Notes: a model not told the origin generated them from the letters alone. A stretch of 64,000 nt of DNA from Muscardinus avellanarius (GCA_963383645.1 OY726565.1:35693529-35757528), one strand, 5' to 3'; positions 37,585 to 48,491 are shown, numbered from the stretch's first letter. Made by a program: numbers and translations.

Positions 37585-37720
37585 TTAAAATTGAAATGGG
37601 ATAGGAATTGGAGAAGAGCTAAATGAGTGATGTGTGCATGTATGCCTCTACAATCGTGTACCCCATTATGATGTATGACTACAAATGCATGAATAAATAA
37701 ATAAATAAATAAATAAATTT
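37585..37720 (+). mobile_element. L1 extreme 3' end with (AATA)n tail
   Basis: 'gtgatgtgtgcatgtatgcc' and 'ccattatgatgtatgactac', followed by an AATA-repeat tail (37689-37718). Confidence 0.8.
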
Positions 37721-38239
37721 TCATATATAAAGCTTCTAAAATATTTAAAATGTATTTCACAAAACTTATTAAAACAGGAAAGAAGGTATTTTTAAGAAGA
37801 AAAGCAAAAGCACATAATTTATATTCAATTATAAACTAGGATTACAAAGCTCTACATGCAATTATAAAGTTTCCAACAGATGGTTATTTATAGCCAATAA
37901 AGAAAACAAGGTGATTCTATATTATACCACAGGGCAGGACTTTTCTTTGCTATCTACAAACATAAATCTTTGCACATGATACAATGCAAAAACTTAACCA
38001 GCAAACTGCAAATATTCTCCTTATAAAACAGAAAATTATTAGTAAGGTCTTTGATTTCCAATTAATATTTTTTAAAACATAAACCAAAAGTCAGCTTGTT
38101 TCTTCTGCATTTAGGAAAAAGTATATAGATAGTTGTTAAAATTAGTGATGGAAATATGCATAGTAGAAAAAATAACTTATGGACATACATCTAGGTCTGA
38201 TTACCTAGCCTTCTTTTTATTGGTTAATTGAATATTTTC
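37721..38239. other. AT-rich DNA, no gene seen
   Basis: No recognised element. Confidence 0.45.
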
Positions 38240-38390
38240 AACCTATTCTTTAACCTGCATGACCTTAATGTTTTTTCATCTGTAAACTGAGAACAGTAAT
38301 AACAATTATACACACAGTTGTCAGAACAGGTAATAAATTCCATGTGAAGGTGCTTACAAACTATAATGTGTAATTTGGAGACAATCATTA
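38240..38390 (+). repeat. MIR SINE remnant
   Basis: 'cctgcatgaccttaatg', 'ttcatctgtaaactgagaac' and 'agtaataacaattatac' follow the MIR core order. Confidence 0.65.
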
Positions 38391-39256
38391 ATTATATTAG
38401 AAAGAGAAATGGAAATGTATAGTTTACTTTGCAAGAAAATCTAACAAAGTTCGTATCTGCCTCATTCTTCTTCTTATAAATACTTAAAGTATAATACTGC
38501 TTTGAACATCTAAGAAATATTTGACTTATACACTGAAGCAGTAATTAGAAAGAGTGGTAAAATTTTAGGTTACAACACAAGTTTTTCAGTAAATGTTTAT
38601 CAAATTAAGCTAAGACTGAAGGAAAAGTAGCCCATATTTTTCATTGATTCTTCTCTGCAAAAGGATGAAAATGGATTATGGAGCCTCAACTTTAGACAAC
38701 ACTTATATTTCCCCAAAATATTCTAAAACAAAACAGGTTAAGAGTATCCTTAAAAAAAATACTGTAGGCAAAGTTTAAGAAACTGATGAAAAACTATGAC
38801 AAAAACCAAAACCAGAGAGGATAACTGTTTTCGGAAAGCCCACACAGGAACAAAGCATGTGTTATAATTTATATTGTATTCTAGCTCACAACAGAAAAAT
38901 ATTCAATAAATTCTATCACCTAGATAGAATTAAACTTAAACGTCATGTTTTGCTGGCCAATACAATTAGTGACATGAATGAATTCAAGATACCACTGAGG
39001 AAATACATACTGCTGATAAAACACTTATTTCATGAACTATATTGCTAACTTTTCCATACATTTCCTGAAGGTGATCTAAGCAAAAAAGCTTTGTGATCCA
39101 AGCCAAATGACAGTCTAGTAGGGAATTACCAACTATAAAATTCTGGATCAAAGATGCAACAAAACACAGCTTTATAAAAATGGACTGGTACAAAGAGTAA
39201 TTGAAACCATGGCACTCAATCAATTTACAGTGAATTATCATAATTAAAACAGAAAG
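38391..39256. other. AT-rich DNA, no gene seen
   Basis: No recognised gene or repeat. Confidence 0.45.
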
Positions 39257-39450
39257 AAGGCCCGGTGTGGTGGCACACACTTGTAATCCCCATGCTTGGG
39301 AGGTGAAGACAGGAGGATCGCGCAGGTTCGAAGCCAGCCTTGCTAGCGTAAGAGACCCTGTTTCCAAATAAAAAATATATATGAAATAGGTCTGGGAGTA
39401 TAGCCCGGAGGCAGAAGGGTTTCCAGGAACCCCAGTACCACACAAAAAAA
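39257..39450 (+). mobile_element. 7SL-ID SINE, short type
   Basis: 'aaggcccggtgtggtggcac' through 'gttcgaagccagccttgcta' to 'ccaggaaccccagtacca' and an A-tail. Confidence 0.94.
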
Positions 39451-39755
39451 ATTCCATAAAGTCCTGGTAAGATCAACTGTCACTGGAAAGTAGTAGCTGT
39501 AAAAAAAAAATGGTATTTAATGACACCGAGAGCTAATATTCTGGTACCTGACACATGGAGGCATGTGAGGAATGTCATGCAGATGTCAGTACAAGCTGTT
39601 ACTAAGGAAGCTAGTTGATGGTACTTAAGTGTAAAGGGGTAGGAAATATAACTTGTCATTTTGTTCACTGTTTTAATTGCAGTTAAAAGAAGGCCTCACT
39701 GTGCTGTTACTGAGAAAATCAGATACAACTGCTTTCTCAAAGAGAAAAGTAACAA

Positions 39756-39825
39756 CAAAAAATATTTATTAAGTGCTTATATGATGCCAGAAATTATGCT
39801 GGGTGTTTCATTTGCATTTTCTCAA
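39756..39825 (-). repeat. MIR fragment (3' end)
   Basis: 'aagtgcttatatgatgccag' matches the 'growing-number' 3' end of MIR in reverse orientation. Very short. Confidence 0.45.
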
Positions 39826-39827
39826 AG

Positions 39828-41215
39828 AAATTTCTACAGATTCAATGCCATCTTCAACAAAATAGCAATAGTATTTTTCACAGAACTGGAAAAAAAATTC
39901 TAAAATTCATACGGAAGAAGAAAAGCCCAAGAAGAGCAATATTAGAAGTATCATAATACCCTATTTTAAATTAAACTACATAATGATAGTAACAAAAAGA
40001 AAATGATATTGACATTAATTTAGGCCAATGAAACAGAATAGAAGAAACAAATAAATCTTCCAAGGCAGATTCATACTGTTCTTGGTAAAGGTGCCAGACT
40101 ACATGTGGGGGAAAGGTGGTCTCTTTTTAACAAATTGTGATGGGAAAACTAAAGAGGAATGAAACTTGATCCCTGTCTCTCACTCTGCACAAAATTCAAC
40201 TAAAATGGATCAAAGATATAGATATCAGACCAGAAAATATTCAACTCCTAGAAGAAAGCATAACAGCCTCTAGGCACAGGTAATGACATCCTAAATAGAA
40301 CTTCTATGGTTCCAAAAATAATAGCAGGAACTGATAAATTTGATAGCATCAAATAAAAACGTTTATGCACAGCAAAGGAGATAATGAGCAGTATGAAGAG
40401 ACAGTCTAGAAAAGGAGACAAAATCGTTGTCAGCTTCTATTACAAAAGAGATTTAATATATGAAATCTAATTTATCTAAGAAAAACCTGATCACCAAAAT
40501 ACAAATAACCTATTCTTTAAATGAATAGATGAACAGAAGACACAATCTCTTTCATCAGAAAGACAGTTATCAGGAATACAAATAACATTGAATGCTGGCA
40601 AAAATACAAGATAAAGGAACTCTTTTACACAATTGGTGGCATCATTAGTTGGTATAATAGAATTCCATATGGAGGGTCTTCAAAAAAGCAAAAATAGAAC
40701 TACCATATGAACCATAAACACCATTGCCTTGTCATTTATTAAACAAAAATTTAAGTCAGAATATGTTAGAGATACATATTTTTGTAGTATAATTCATAAC
40801 AGCCAAGTTATACAATCAGCTTAGGAGACCATCAAGAGAAGAATGGATAAAGAAAATGTTATATACACACAATGGCATTTTATTTAGCCAAAAAAGAATG
40901 AAATTATGTCATACAGAAAAATGGATAGAACTAGAAAGTATGTTAAGTAAAATGAGAAAGATAAGCATTTTATGTTTTCTCTTATATGTCTAAGAGGGAA
41001 GAAAATGAAAAGCAAAGATATCCTGAAAGTAGAAGGGATACACTGGGGTAAAGAAACAGATAAAGAAGGAGGAGGAGGGACAGGATAAGAAGAGATAATG
41101 GGCAATAAAATTAATCAAATTATGTGATATACATGTATAAATATGCCATAATAAAGCCTGCTATTCTATATAGTAACTATGTACAAATACAAAATATGTA
41201 CAGAAGGAAAAATTA
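39828..41215 (+). mobile_element. Old L1 fragment (ORF2 C-terminal half and 3'UTR)
   Basis: 'cagattcaatgccatcttca' (just after the RT) through 'cttgatccctgtctctcact' and 'ttatatacacacaatggcat' to a 3'UTR. Many stops and indels. Confidence 0.8.
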
Positions 41216-41224
41216 AATATTAGA

Positions 41225-41430
41225 AAATCTCCCTCCCTAATGTACATGATATACATTCACAAACATACCCAATTCATCACTAAACCAAACATAAGAAGGA
41301 GGGAGGGGGGAGGGAATGAGGTGGGAATTAGGGAAGGGCTAAATGAGCAATGTGTGCATGTATGCTTCTACCACCTTGTACTCCATTAAGATGTATGACT
41401 ACAATGCACCAATACAAAATTTAAAGAAAG

Positions 41431-41474
<44 letters not shown>
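41225..41474 (+). mobile_element. L1 extreme 3' end with (CA)n tail
   Basis: 'aatgtacatgatatacattc' to 'gtatgactacaatgcaccaa', an A-rich tail, then (CA)n at 41433-41473. Confidence 0.85.
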
Positions 41475-41479
<5 letters not shown>

Positions 41480-41486
41480 ATATATA

Positions 41487-41673
41487 TTTTTTGTGGTACT
41501 GGGGTTCCTAGAAACCCTTCTACCTCCAGGATACACTCGCAGACCTATATTTTTATATTTTTATTTGGAAACAGGGTCTCTTAAGACAGCGAGGCTGGCT
41601 TCAAACCAGTGCGATGCTCCTGTTTCCACCTCCCAAGTGCGGGGATTACAAGCATGCGCCACCACACCCGGCC
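41487..41673 (-). mobile_element. 7SL-ID SINE, short type, minus strand
   Basis: On the minus strand it reads 'ggccgggtgtggtggcgcat' to 'ctaggaaccccagtaccaca'. The flanks 'taatatatattttt' and 'taaatatatattttt' look like its target duplication. Confidence 0.93.
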
Positions 41674-41692
41674 TAAATATATATTTTTAAAA

Positions 41693-42172
41693 AGCAAAAG
41701 ATCTCTATCAACAGATGAATGGATAGCAAAACTTTGGGAAATACACACAATGGAATTCTATTCAGCCATAAAGAAGAACAAAATTTTATCATTTGCAAGA
41801 AGATGGAAAGCCCTGGAGAACATTATGTTAAGTGAGATCAGCCAAGCACAGAAGGAGAAGGTACATATGTTCCCTCTAATATGCCCAAACTAGGAAACAC
41901 AGAGGATAGCAGTGGGACTCCAGATAATGGAGGGGAAATATCAGCAAAGTTTGAATGGAAAGATAGGAGAGGAGGAAGGCTGATCTTGAGTAATGAGGGT
42001 CTACATCTGAATACGTGTAAAATTATGAATATGACATGGTTACCTGGAGAACCATTGATGGGAGGGGGGAAGGAAAATTGGAGGCGGGGAGGAGAGGGCA
42101 CCAAATATAGTTTAAATGTATACCATTTATGTTCAATAAAAAATTTGTTTAAAAATAAATAAATAAAAAGCA
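41693..42172 (+). mobile_element. L1 3' end (5'-truncated copy)
   Basis: 'tatcaacagatgaatggata', 'atggaattctattcagccat', then the 3'UTR ending 'catttatgttcaataaaaaa' and an AAAT tail. It closely resembles the 3' end of the copy at 5290-11237. Confidence 0.88.
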
Positions 42173-42395
42173 AAGAATCACAAGCTCAAAGCAGAGATAT
42201 CTGTAGGGAAAACCATAGTAACTAGAAGCCAGAAATGAAAACATGACAACAGACAAGAGCTGTAATCACGTGAAGAGTGAGCAACTTGAGATTTTGAGAC
42301 ACAAGTTCACAGGACAATAGTAGACATTATTCAAGGAAATGTTCTCTAAAATTATCAACATTTTATATTATGAATAGGAAAGATGTTGTACTTAC

Positions 42396-42931
42396 CCTGT
42401 TTATATGTCTGTTCCCTAAAATAACCTGTAGTAGAGTTTTCTCAAATTCTTCTAACTTCTTTGAACATTTTTTAAGAATATGATTAGATAAGCTATGATC
42501 GCTGATCAGTTTAGCTAAAGTACCAACAGCTTCTGTCCAAAAGCTTGAAAAAGGAAGCTTGAGATTACGGTAAAAGGTGATCAAACCATCCAACAACTGA
42601 CACACGGAATCAGAAACAATGGAAGAATCTTTTTCAAACTGGGTTAAGTCTGTTTTCAAACTTCCTGATTCTGTCAAATTCTTCAGTTCAAGCAGATGTT
42701 GTAAAAATTGCATATGTGAAGACAGAGGATTTTCTGGGGTAGCACAAGAGCTTTTCAAAAGAGGCAGAGGTGGAAAGAGAGAGGAGATATAGCTCTCCAC
42801 AAAATGTTGGGACAGTTCTGAAGATTCAGTTATCTGTTCATTTGATAAAACACACCCAGAATCTTCCATTGAAGTTAATGTATTTTCAGAACTTCCAGGT
42901 TTCTGTGCCAGCAACTGGGATGATAGGTTTC
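42396..42931 (-). CDS. Predicted internal coding exon of an unidentified gene
   Basis: A 536 bp stretch open for 178 codons plus a split first codon. On the minus strand the acceptor is a T-rich tract ending 'tttcttttttag' just before 42931, and the donor is 'aacagg|gtaagt' after 42396. Phases are consistent: one base of the first codon comes from the preceding exon, and the exon ends on a complete codon. The peptide begins serine-rich ('SSQLLAQKPGSSENTLTSME'). It continues as a leucine-rich, probably all-helical region ('SVCQLLDGLITFYRN', 'KKLEEFEKTLLQVILGN'), reminiscent of HEAT-like helical proteins, which is only an impression. Nothing repetitive is seen in it. I do not recognise the gene and found no partner exon. 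Adjacent DNA on both sides would be intron. Confidence 0.72.
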
Positions 42932-43088
42932 CTAAAAAAGAAATAAATGGAGAGTTATGCTTTTGTAGATAATGTTTCTTCATACAAAAGCTATACATTG
43001 ATTTTTCTAATTTAAAATACTAAATGAAGCATATAAATACATATTAAACATTTAGAAAACAGTGAAAATAAGTTAAAAAAAATAGTAG

Positions 43089-43262
43089 AGCCAGGCGTGG
43101 TGGCACACACTTGTAATCTCAGTATTTGGAAGGCTGAGACTGGAGGGTCATGGTTCACAGACAGCCTCAGCTACTTAGTGAGGCCCTTTGCAACTCATTA
43201 GTGAGACCCTGTTTCAAATTAAAGAACAAAAAATAGGGATGGAGTGTCGTTCAAAGGTAGAG
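43089..43262 (+). mobile_element. 7SL-ID SINE, long type, degraded end
   Basis: 'agccaggcgtggtggcacac' to 'tcgttcaaaggtagag'; the last part of the ID region is missing. Confidence 0.88.
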
Positions 43263-43612
43263 AAAAAATTATAACTGAAATCCCTTAGGCTGACTATAGC
43301 AAATATATTTTCATGAATTGAAAGCAAAGATTACTTATTTATGTGTTCTCTAGTTACTACCTCTCATTCAACTACATGCCATGTTTGAAAGATAGAGAGA
43401 AAACTACAAGGCCCATAGGAGTTCATAGTCTGGTACAGATTCCAATAGGTGATTACAAAGCAATGAAGTGTACCCAAAGATAATTGCTTATGAAACTATG
43501 AAAATAGAAGCACTGAAAAGCTCTGCATGATTAAATTAACATATCCTTAAATAATTGTGAAAAATATTTATAAAACTTAAGTAAAAATCTAAGATAAAAA
43601 TTAGGGTAATGA

Positions 43613-43786
43613 GCCGGGTGTGGTGGCGCATGCTTGTAATCCCAGCGCTTGGGAGGCGGAGACAGGAGGATCGTGCAGGTTCGACCAATCCAGTCGCACT
43701 GGCTAAAGAGATCCTGTTTCCAAATAGGTCTGGGAGTGTAGCCTGGAGGTAGAAGGGCTCCCAGGAACACCAGTACCACACACAAA
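43613..43786 (+). mobile_element. 7SL-ID SINE, short type
   Basis: Complete copy with a perfect 17 bp flanking duplication 'aaaaattagggtaatga' (43596-43612 and 43787-43803). Young insertion. Confidence 0.95.
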
Positions 43787-43803
43787 AAAAATTAGGGTAA
43801 TGA

Positions 43804-44444
43804 AAAAAGGCATGTAAGAGGCAAGTCTGAAAGCACAGATGTAACAAGAAAAAAAATATTCACTATAATATTAGGACTCACACATAATATGAGGTTGCTT
43901 TTGCAGAAAGACATTAATATGTAGACATATATAGAGGCCAGACAACAAAAGATCATTTAAGACATATCAGAAATTTTAGTTTCCTGTATTTCCTGTATAA
44001 AGTGAATAATGAACTTGAAGGCAAGATTCTATTAAAAAAATTACACACACACACACACACACACATCTGAGATGCAAATAAAATATACACTAATAATATA
44101 TATCTCTATCTGTGTGTATATGCTATAATTTAGGTCATTATTCAATAGCCAACCCACAGTAAAGAAACAAAAAATAAAATGTTGGTAATATTTTTAAATG
44201 ATCTCAGTAAAATGTACAAACCAAACTGAAACCAACTTAAAAGTTCTCATTAAACTTTCTAAAGCACATATATGCATCTATGACACCAAGCCAAAAAAAA
44301 TATTTCTGTAAGAAACTGGAACAGGAATATGAAAAGGTGTAAGGCAAGAAAGTAATTGGTCTAATTCTCATTGGATAGAGTGCTCTATTGCCTATAGGAA
44401 AGGAATATTTTAGAAGCATATGATGGACCACTAAGAGATTAATT
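43804..44444. other. AT-rich DNA with a short (CA)n
   Basis: (CA)n at 44043-44065; nothing else recognised. Confidence 0.5.
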
Positions 44445-44685
44445 AAATAGCAACTTTAGAGACTACTGGAAGATGGCAACCTAGTAAAGCAGCTTCGATG
44501 AGTACTGCTAACACTTGATCTTCATAGCATCAAAAATAACGCCTTACGCCAGGCGTGGTGGTGCACGCTTGTAATACCCGCGCTTGGGAGGCAGAGACAG
44601 GAGGATCGCGCAGGTTCGAAGCCAGTCGTGTGTGCTGGCTTAGGAGACCCTGTTTCTAAATAAAAATGTAAAAATAGGTCTGGGA

Positions 44686-45040
44686 TGTCGCGTCCCTCGA
44701 CCAGCGATTAAGACACGACACGAAGCTCTTCTTGCAAGCCGTTTATTCAGGATACTAGTAATGGCGGAATGGCAGAATGGCATGGCCTGGCAAAGATCTG
44801 CCTTGCGCAGGGGATTATAAACATTAACCCTCCCAATCACTCCCTGCCACGTCTCACTCACTCATTGGCTCATGCTCGTCAGGCCACCACCACGTCATGC
44901 GTTACATAACCTTAGCCTCCAAATATGGAGTTGCTTCCTGCACAGCCATGTGTCAATCAAGCTCAGAGGCAGGAAGTCGGCACCATTTTCTAGTTCAGAG
45001 GCAGGAAGCCGGCGCCATCTTCTAATGGCGGCTTGCCACA
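44686..45040 (-). repeat. ERV1 3' LTR
   Basis: On the minus strand it starts 'tgtggcaagccgccattaga' and ends 'gggacgcgaca'. It carries 'agatggcgccgg' near its 5' end (YY1-like core), a TATA-like 'tttataatcc' and an AATAAA ('cctgaataaacg'). Confidence 0.95.
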
Positions 45041-45058
45041 ATTCCCCCTTTTTGTTTT
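45041..45058 (-). other. ERV1 polypurine tract
   Basis: On the minus strand 'aaaacaaaaagggggaat' directly precedes the 3' LTR: the expected primer site for plus-strand DNA synthesis. Confidence 0.85.
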
Positions 45059-45221
45059 TATAGGCAACAGGTAAGAGCAGAGGTTTGACCCCTATTAATC
45101 ACTGGCACCTTTTTCTAGGGACGGGTACTTGGGTGCCTAACCTGTGTGCAGTCAAGCGTACTCTTCCTGAGGAACAAACTTGTGCCCTCAGCTGCAGTGC
45201 TTTGCCTTGCAACCTGAGCCA

Positions 45222-45595
45222 CTATGCCTTAGCTGCCACGAGCCAGGCTTGGGGTGATTGTCCCGCCTCGATAGCCACACAGGCCTGTATAAACATGGCT
45301 GTATTATGATTAACACTTTGGCGAAGACGAGCAATGCACCAGACACAAAACAACACAGCCACAACCAATAATCCCATCAAGGTCCCCAATCCAGCCCATT
45401 CCTTTAGATGATTCATGGCATGAGTTATCCAAGATGACAGTCCTTTGGCCAAACTAATGTCCACACGAGTCGAGTTGACAGTGACCACGACAGTGCGTAA
45501 TCTCTCTAGTTGGGTTTCAAATTCTCCCGTCCAGTTGCATGGGTACCGGAAATGCCGATAGAATTCCCCATCTCCATTCCATCTGAACCGAGGTT
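45222..45595 (-). pseudogene. ERV1 env fragment (end of the transmembrane subunit)
   Basis: A minus-strand open frame overlapping the end of the integrase frame. It contains an 'NSTRV' segment also found in ERV2, one strong membrane-spanning stretch ('LGTLMGLLVVAVLFCVW') and a short tail. The surface subunit and the fusion region are gone, so it is only the C-terminal part of TM. Confidence 0.75.
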
Positions 45596-46440
45596 ATTAG
45601 GTGAAGCAGCATCCACAGCCGTAGGGGGTTTCTCATTTTCATGATTATTGCAGCGCCTAGTCAAGCGTTCTGGGAGCCACACCGGGTCCTGCTGATTTTG
45701 TGGAAAAACACAGACAGATCCTCTCGTCCAGGCCAACACTGGGTCTGGGCCATGCCAGAGTCCCGTAATTACATCCTTCCACTTAACATATCCCTGACAT
45801 ATAGGCTTATGTGTCATATGACGATCAGCCGCAGATAATCCATTTAGATCCAAGTTTAAAAAATTTAGAGTAAAAAGAGCCAATGCCAATCGCTGTTTAG
45901 GGGGCCTGCCATGGCCAATTCCCCCTTTTTGTTTAAGAAGACATTCTTTTAATGTTCTATGTGCACGCTCAACGATGCCCTGAGCTTGTGGATTATAGGG
46001 AAGGCCATGATTTAGAGAAACTGAAAGGGTTTTGCAAAAAGCTATAAACTTATATGAAGTATAAGCAGGGCCATTATCAGTTTTTAATTGATGAGGTTTA
46101 CCCCAGGCTGCCCAGGCTTCGAGACAATGAGTAATAACATGATGTGACTTTTCACCAGTCAAGGCAGAGGCAAAAATTATACCAGAACAGGTATCCACGG
46201 AAACATGAACATATTTTAAGGACCCAAACTCCTGAAAATGGGTAATGTCCATTTGCCATACCCTTAATGGTAAAAGGCCTCGAGGATTAACGCCCAAACT
46301 TGGAGGGTGCAGAAAGGTAACACATTGTTGGCAATCCAGAACTATTTGGCGAGCATCCGCTCTGGTTAATTGAAAACGATGTTGTAAAGTTTTTGCAGGT
46401 ACATGAAACTGGGCATGAAAATTACGAGCTTGATCTAAAG
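45506..46440 (-). pseudogene. ERV1 pol fragment: integrase
   Basis: Integrase joins viral DNA to the host genome. Visible here are an N-terminal HHCC zinc site (HAQFH ... CQQC, 46310-46420), the core with Asp in 'WQMDITHF', Asp in '[10 protein letters not shown]' and Glu in '[10 protein letters not shown]' (D,D-35-E spacing intact), and a C-terminal basic 'VKWKD' domain. The open frame runs upstream to about 46440, where it abuts gag in another frame. RT, RNase H and protease are absent, so it would have no normal start. Confidence 0.9.
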
Positions 46441-47807
46441 AAGAAACTAAAAAAATAAAATTTTAACTCTCGACAGATTTTCATCCAATCCTCAATATTT
46501 TTGTCCTTGTATGGTCGGATAGCAGCTCGGCATTCCTTCGTACACTGTTCAAAAACTAACTGTTTAATCAAAGGTGTTGCCACCTCCACATTAGGACCTA
46601 AAATTCTACTTGTAGCTTCAAGGAGACGAGCTACAAAATCTGCGAACGGCTCGGTAGGTCCTTGTATAATTTTGGTTAGATTACCAGCAGATTCCCCTGA
46701 GCTTCTAAGGGATTTCCATGCTCTAATAGCACAAGAATTTATTTGATTATAAACTTCCAAAGGAAGTCGGGTTTGGTTTTGGGCATGTAGTCCTTGTCCT
46801 AAAATCATATCTCGATCCCATTGAGGATTTCCAGCAAGAGCATTAGCAGCAGCCTGATCAGAGGCATATTCTATGTTAAAGGCCTTCCATTCCAAAAATT
46901 GTCCAGGGGTGAGGCACGCTCGTGTTAATCCATTCCAGTCCCCTGGCGTCATGCAGTTTCTAGCCAGAGCTTCCACTTGGGCTAATGTAAAGGAAGCTGT
47001 GACCCCATACATGCGAACTGATTCTGCTAATGCCTTAATGACCTTAAAATCAAGGGGTTCATAAAAACAAGCGCCCTGTGTATCTTGAAAAATAGGAAAG
47101 GCCAACGGGAGCTCAGTTCTAACACGTGACCAAACTTGAGGGCAAAAGGAATTATGAGATCCCTGAGTGGAGGATGGTAAGGATGGTGGTGGCTCAGGAG
47201 GAGGATAATCTTGTCCTGAGGGCATAGGAAAATCCGGATTTAACTTAGGCAAATGGGATTTTTTTGAGGCTGAATGAATTGACACATATGCCATTTTTTT
47301 CTTTAACGAACTTTCTTCCTTATCAGAAGAATCAGAAGAGGAGTCTGGCCCTTGAAATTCAGACAAATTCGGATAGAGTGAGGAACGGACAGGTTCCTTT
47401 GCTTTACTAACTGCCCGTTTTGACTTATGCTCCTCAGATTTCTGTTCTTTGAGTAATTCTAGGGCGGTTTGCCCTTCCCTAATAGCATCAAGATATTTTT
47501 GATCTTCTAAGCAACCTCTGATCAATTTCCAAATAGGTAGAACACAGGGATTAAGGCTTCCCTGTTGCTCGGCATATTCAAGATCTCGACCAAGCTTTTC
47601 CCAACTAGAAACTGTCAGGGTACTTGAGACAGAAAACCATGGAGCGGCGTTGTCACAGTCATTTAAAAATTTTTCTAAAGTAGACTCTCTAATTTCTAAA
47701 CTTCTAGAATGAAGTAGCTCCTGAAGAGCGAAAAAAATTGGATGAGATTTAAAATGAAATAGCTCCTGAAGAGCCAAAAAAATTGGATGAGATTGCAAAG
47801 CCCCCAT
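46422..47807 (-). pseudogene. ERV1 gag, open but truncated (461 codons)
   Basis: Gag forms the particle core. The ATG at 47807 gives an MG start (possible myristoylation). A matrix-like region follows, then an acidic/serine-rich linker with 'LYPNL' (a YPxL-type late motif) and a proline-rich 'YPPPEPPPSLP'. From about residue 225 there is a betaretrovirus-type capsid ('PLDFKVIKALAESVRMYG') with the major homology region 'QGPTEPFADFVARL'. It ends at a deletion junction after 'KICREL'; no zinc knuckles remain. Residues 6-35 are a 15-residue tandem duplication. Intact frame, but incomplete protein. Confidence 0.9.
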
Positions 47808-47847
47808 CCCAAAACCAAGCTCAAAATGAAACTTAAAAATGGTCCAC

Positions 47848-47995
47848 TTTGATCGCGGCTCTACCTTCGCGTTCCCGCGTCTGCTTTGACCGCAGTTCTA
47901 CTTTCACTTTCCCGCGTCTGCTTTGATCGCAGCTCTACTTTTACTTTCCCGCGTCTGCTTTGATCGCAGCTCTACTTGATTTGCTCTCCCCTTAT
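47848..47995 (-). repeat. 37 bp tandem repeat in the ERV1 leader
   Basis: 'tttgatcgcagctctac' starts at 47848 (variant), 47885 (variant), 47922 and 47959: an exact 37 bp period over about 3.4 copies, between the primer site and gag. Confidence 0.92.
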
Positions 47996-48042
47996 CCACA
48001 GGTGAGAGCGGTTACCCGCATTTTTCGCGGACCCCCCAACTT

Positions 48043-48056
48043 ACCAGGGGACTTAC
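48043..48056 (-). promoter_or_regulatory. ERV1 leader: two candidate splice donors
   Basis: On the minus strand 'ccggtaagt' (GT at 48056-48055) and 'ctggtaagt' (GT at 48044-48043) stand 12 bp apart. Either fits the donor consensus and could serve env splicing. Confidence 0.5.
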
Positions 48057-48116
48057 CGGTGCACCTTCCCTGACGACAGCAAGTTCTGAGCTTCACGCAC
48101 GGGAGCTGATTTTTCT

Positions 48117-48134
48117 TCCCCGTACGGGCCACCA
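48117..48134 (-). other. ERV1 primer-binding site (tRNA-Ile type)
   Basis: On the minus strand 'tggtggcccgtacgggga' begins 2 bases inside the 5' LTR. It is complementary to the 3' end of mammalian tRNA-Ile as I remember it. The same 18 bases are in ERV2. Confidence 0.8.
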
Positions 48135-48136
48135 GT

Positions 48137-48491
48137 TGTCGCGTCCCTCGACCAGCGATTAAGACACGACACGAAGCTCTTCTTGCAAGCCGTTTATTCA
48201 GGATACTAGTAATGGCGGAATGGCAGAATGGCATGGCCTGGCAAAGATCTGCCTTGCGCAGGGGATTATAAACATTAACCCTCCCAATCACTCCCTGCCA
48301 TGTCTCACTCACTCATTGGCTCATGCTCGTCAGGCCACCACCACGTCATGCGTTACATAACCTTAGCCTCCAAATATGGAGTTGCTTCCTGCACAGCCAT
48401 GTGTCAATCAAGCTCAGAGGCAGGAAGCCGGCGCCATTTTCTAGTTCAGAGGCAGGAAGCCGGCGCCATCTTCTAATGGCGGCTCGCCACA
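48137..48491 (-). repeat. ERV1 5' LTR
   Basis: Same length as the 3' LTR (355 bp) with four substitutions by eye. It would hold the promoter: TATA-like 'tttataatcc', plus the GC-rich 'agatggcgcc' motif. Confidence 0.95.

Larger units (their letters stand above)
44686..48491 (-). mobile_element. ERV1: defective betaretrovirus-like provirus, minus strand
   Basis: Two 355 bp LTRs (TG...CA) in the same orientation bound a 3.1 kb interior. The 6 bp target duplication 'ctggga' (44680-44685, 48492-48497) fits class II (betaretrovirus-like) integration. Order on the minus strand: 5' LTR, primer-binding site, leader, gag, integrase, env-TM end, polypurine tract, 3' LTR. Nucleocapsid, protease, RT, RNase H and the env surface unit are missing. 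The LTRs differ at four positions, so the insertion is fairly recent. It cannot replicate by itself. Confidence 0.95.
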
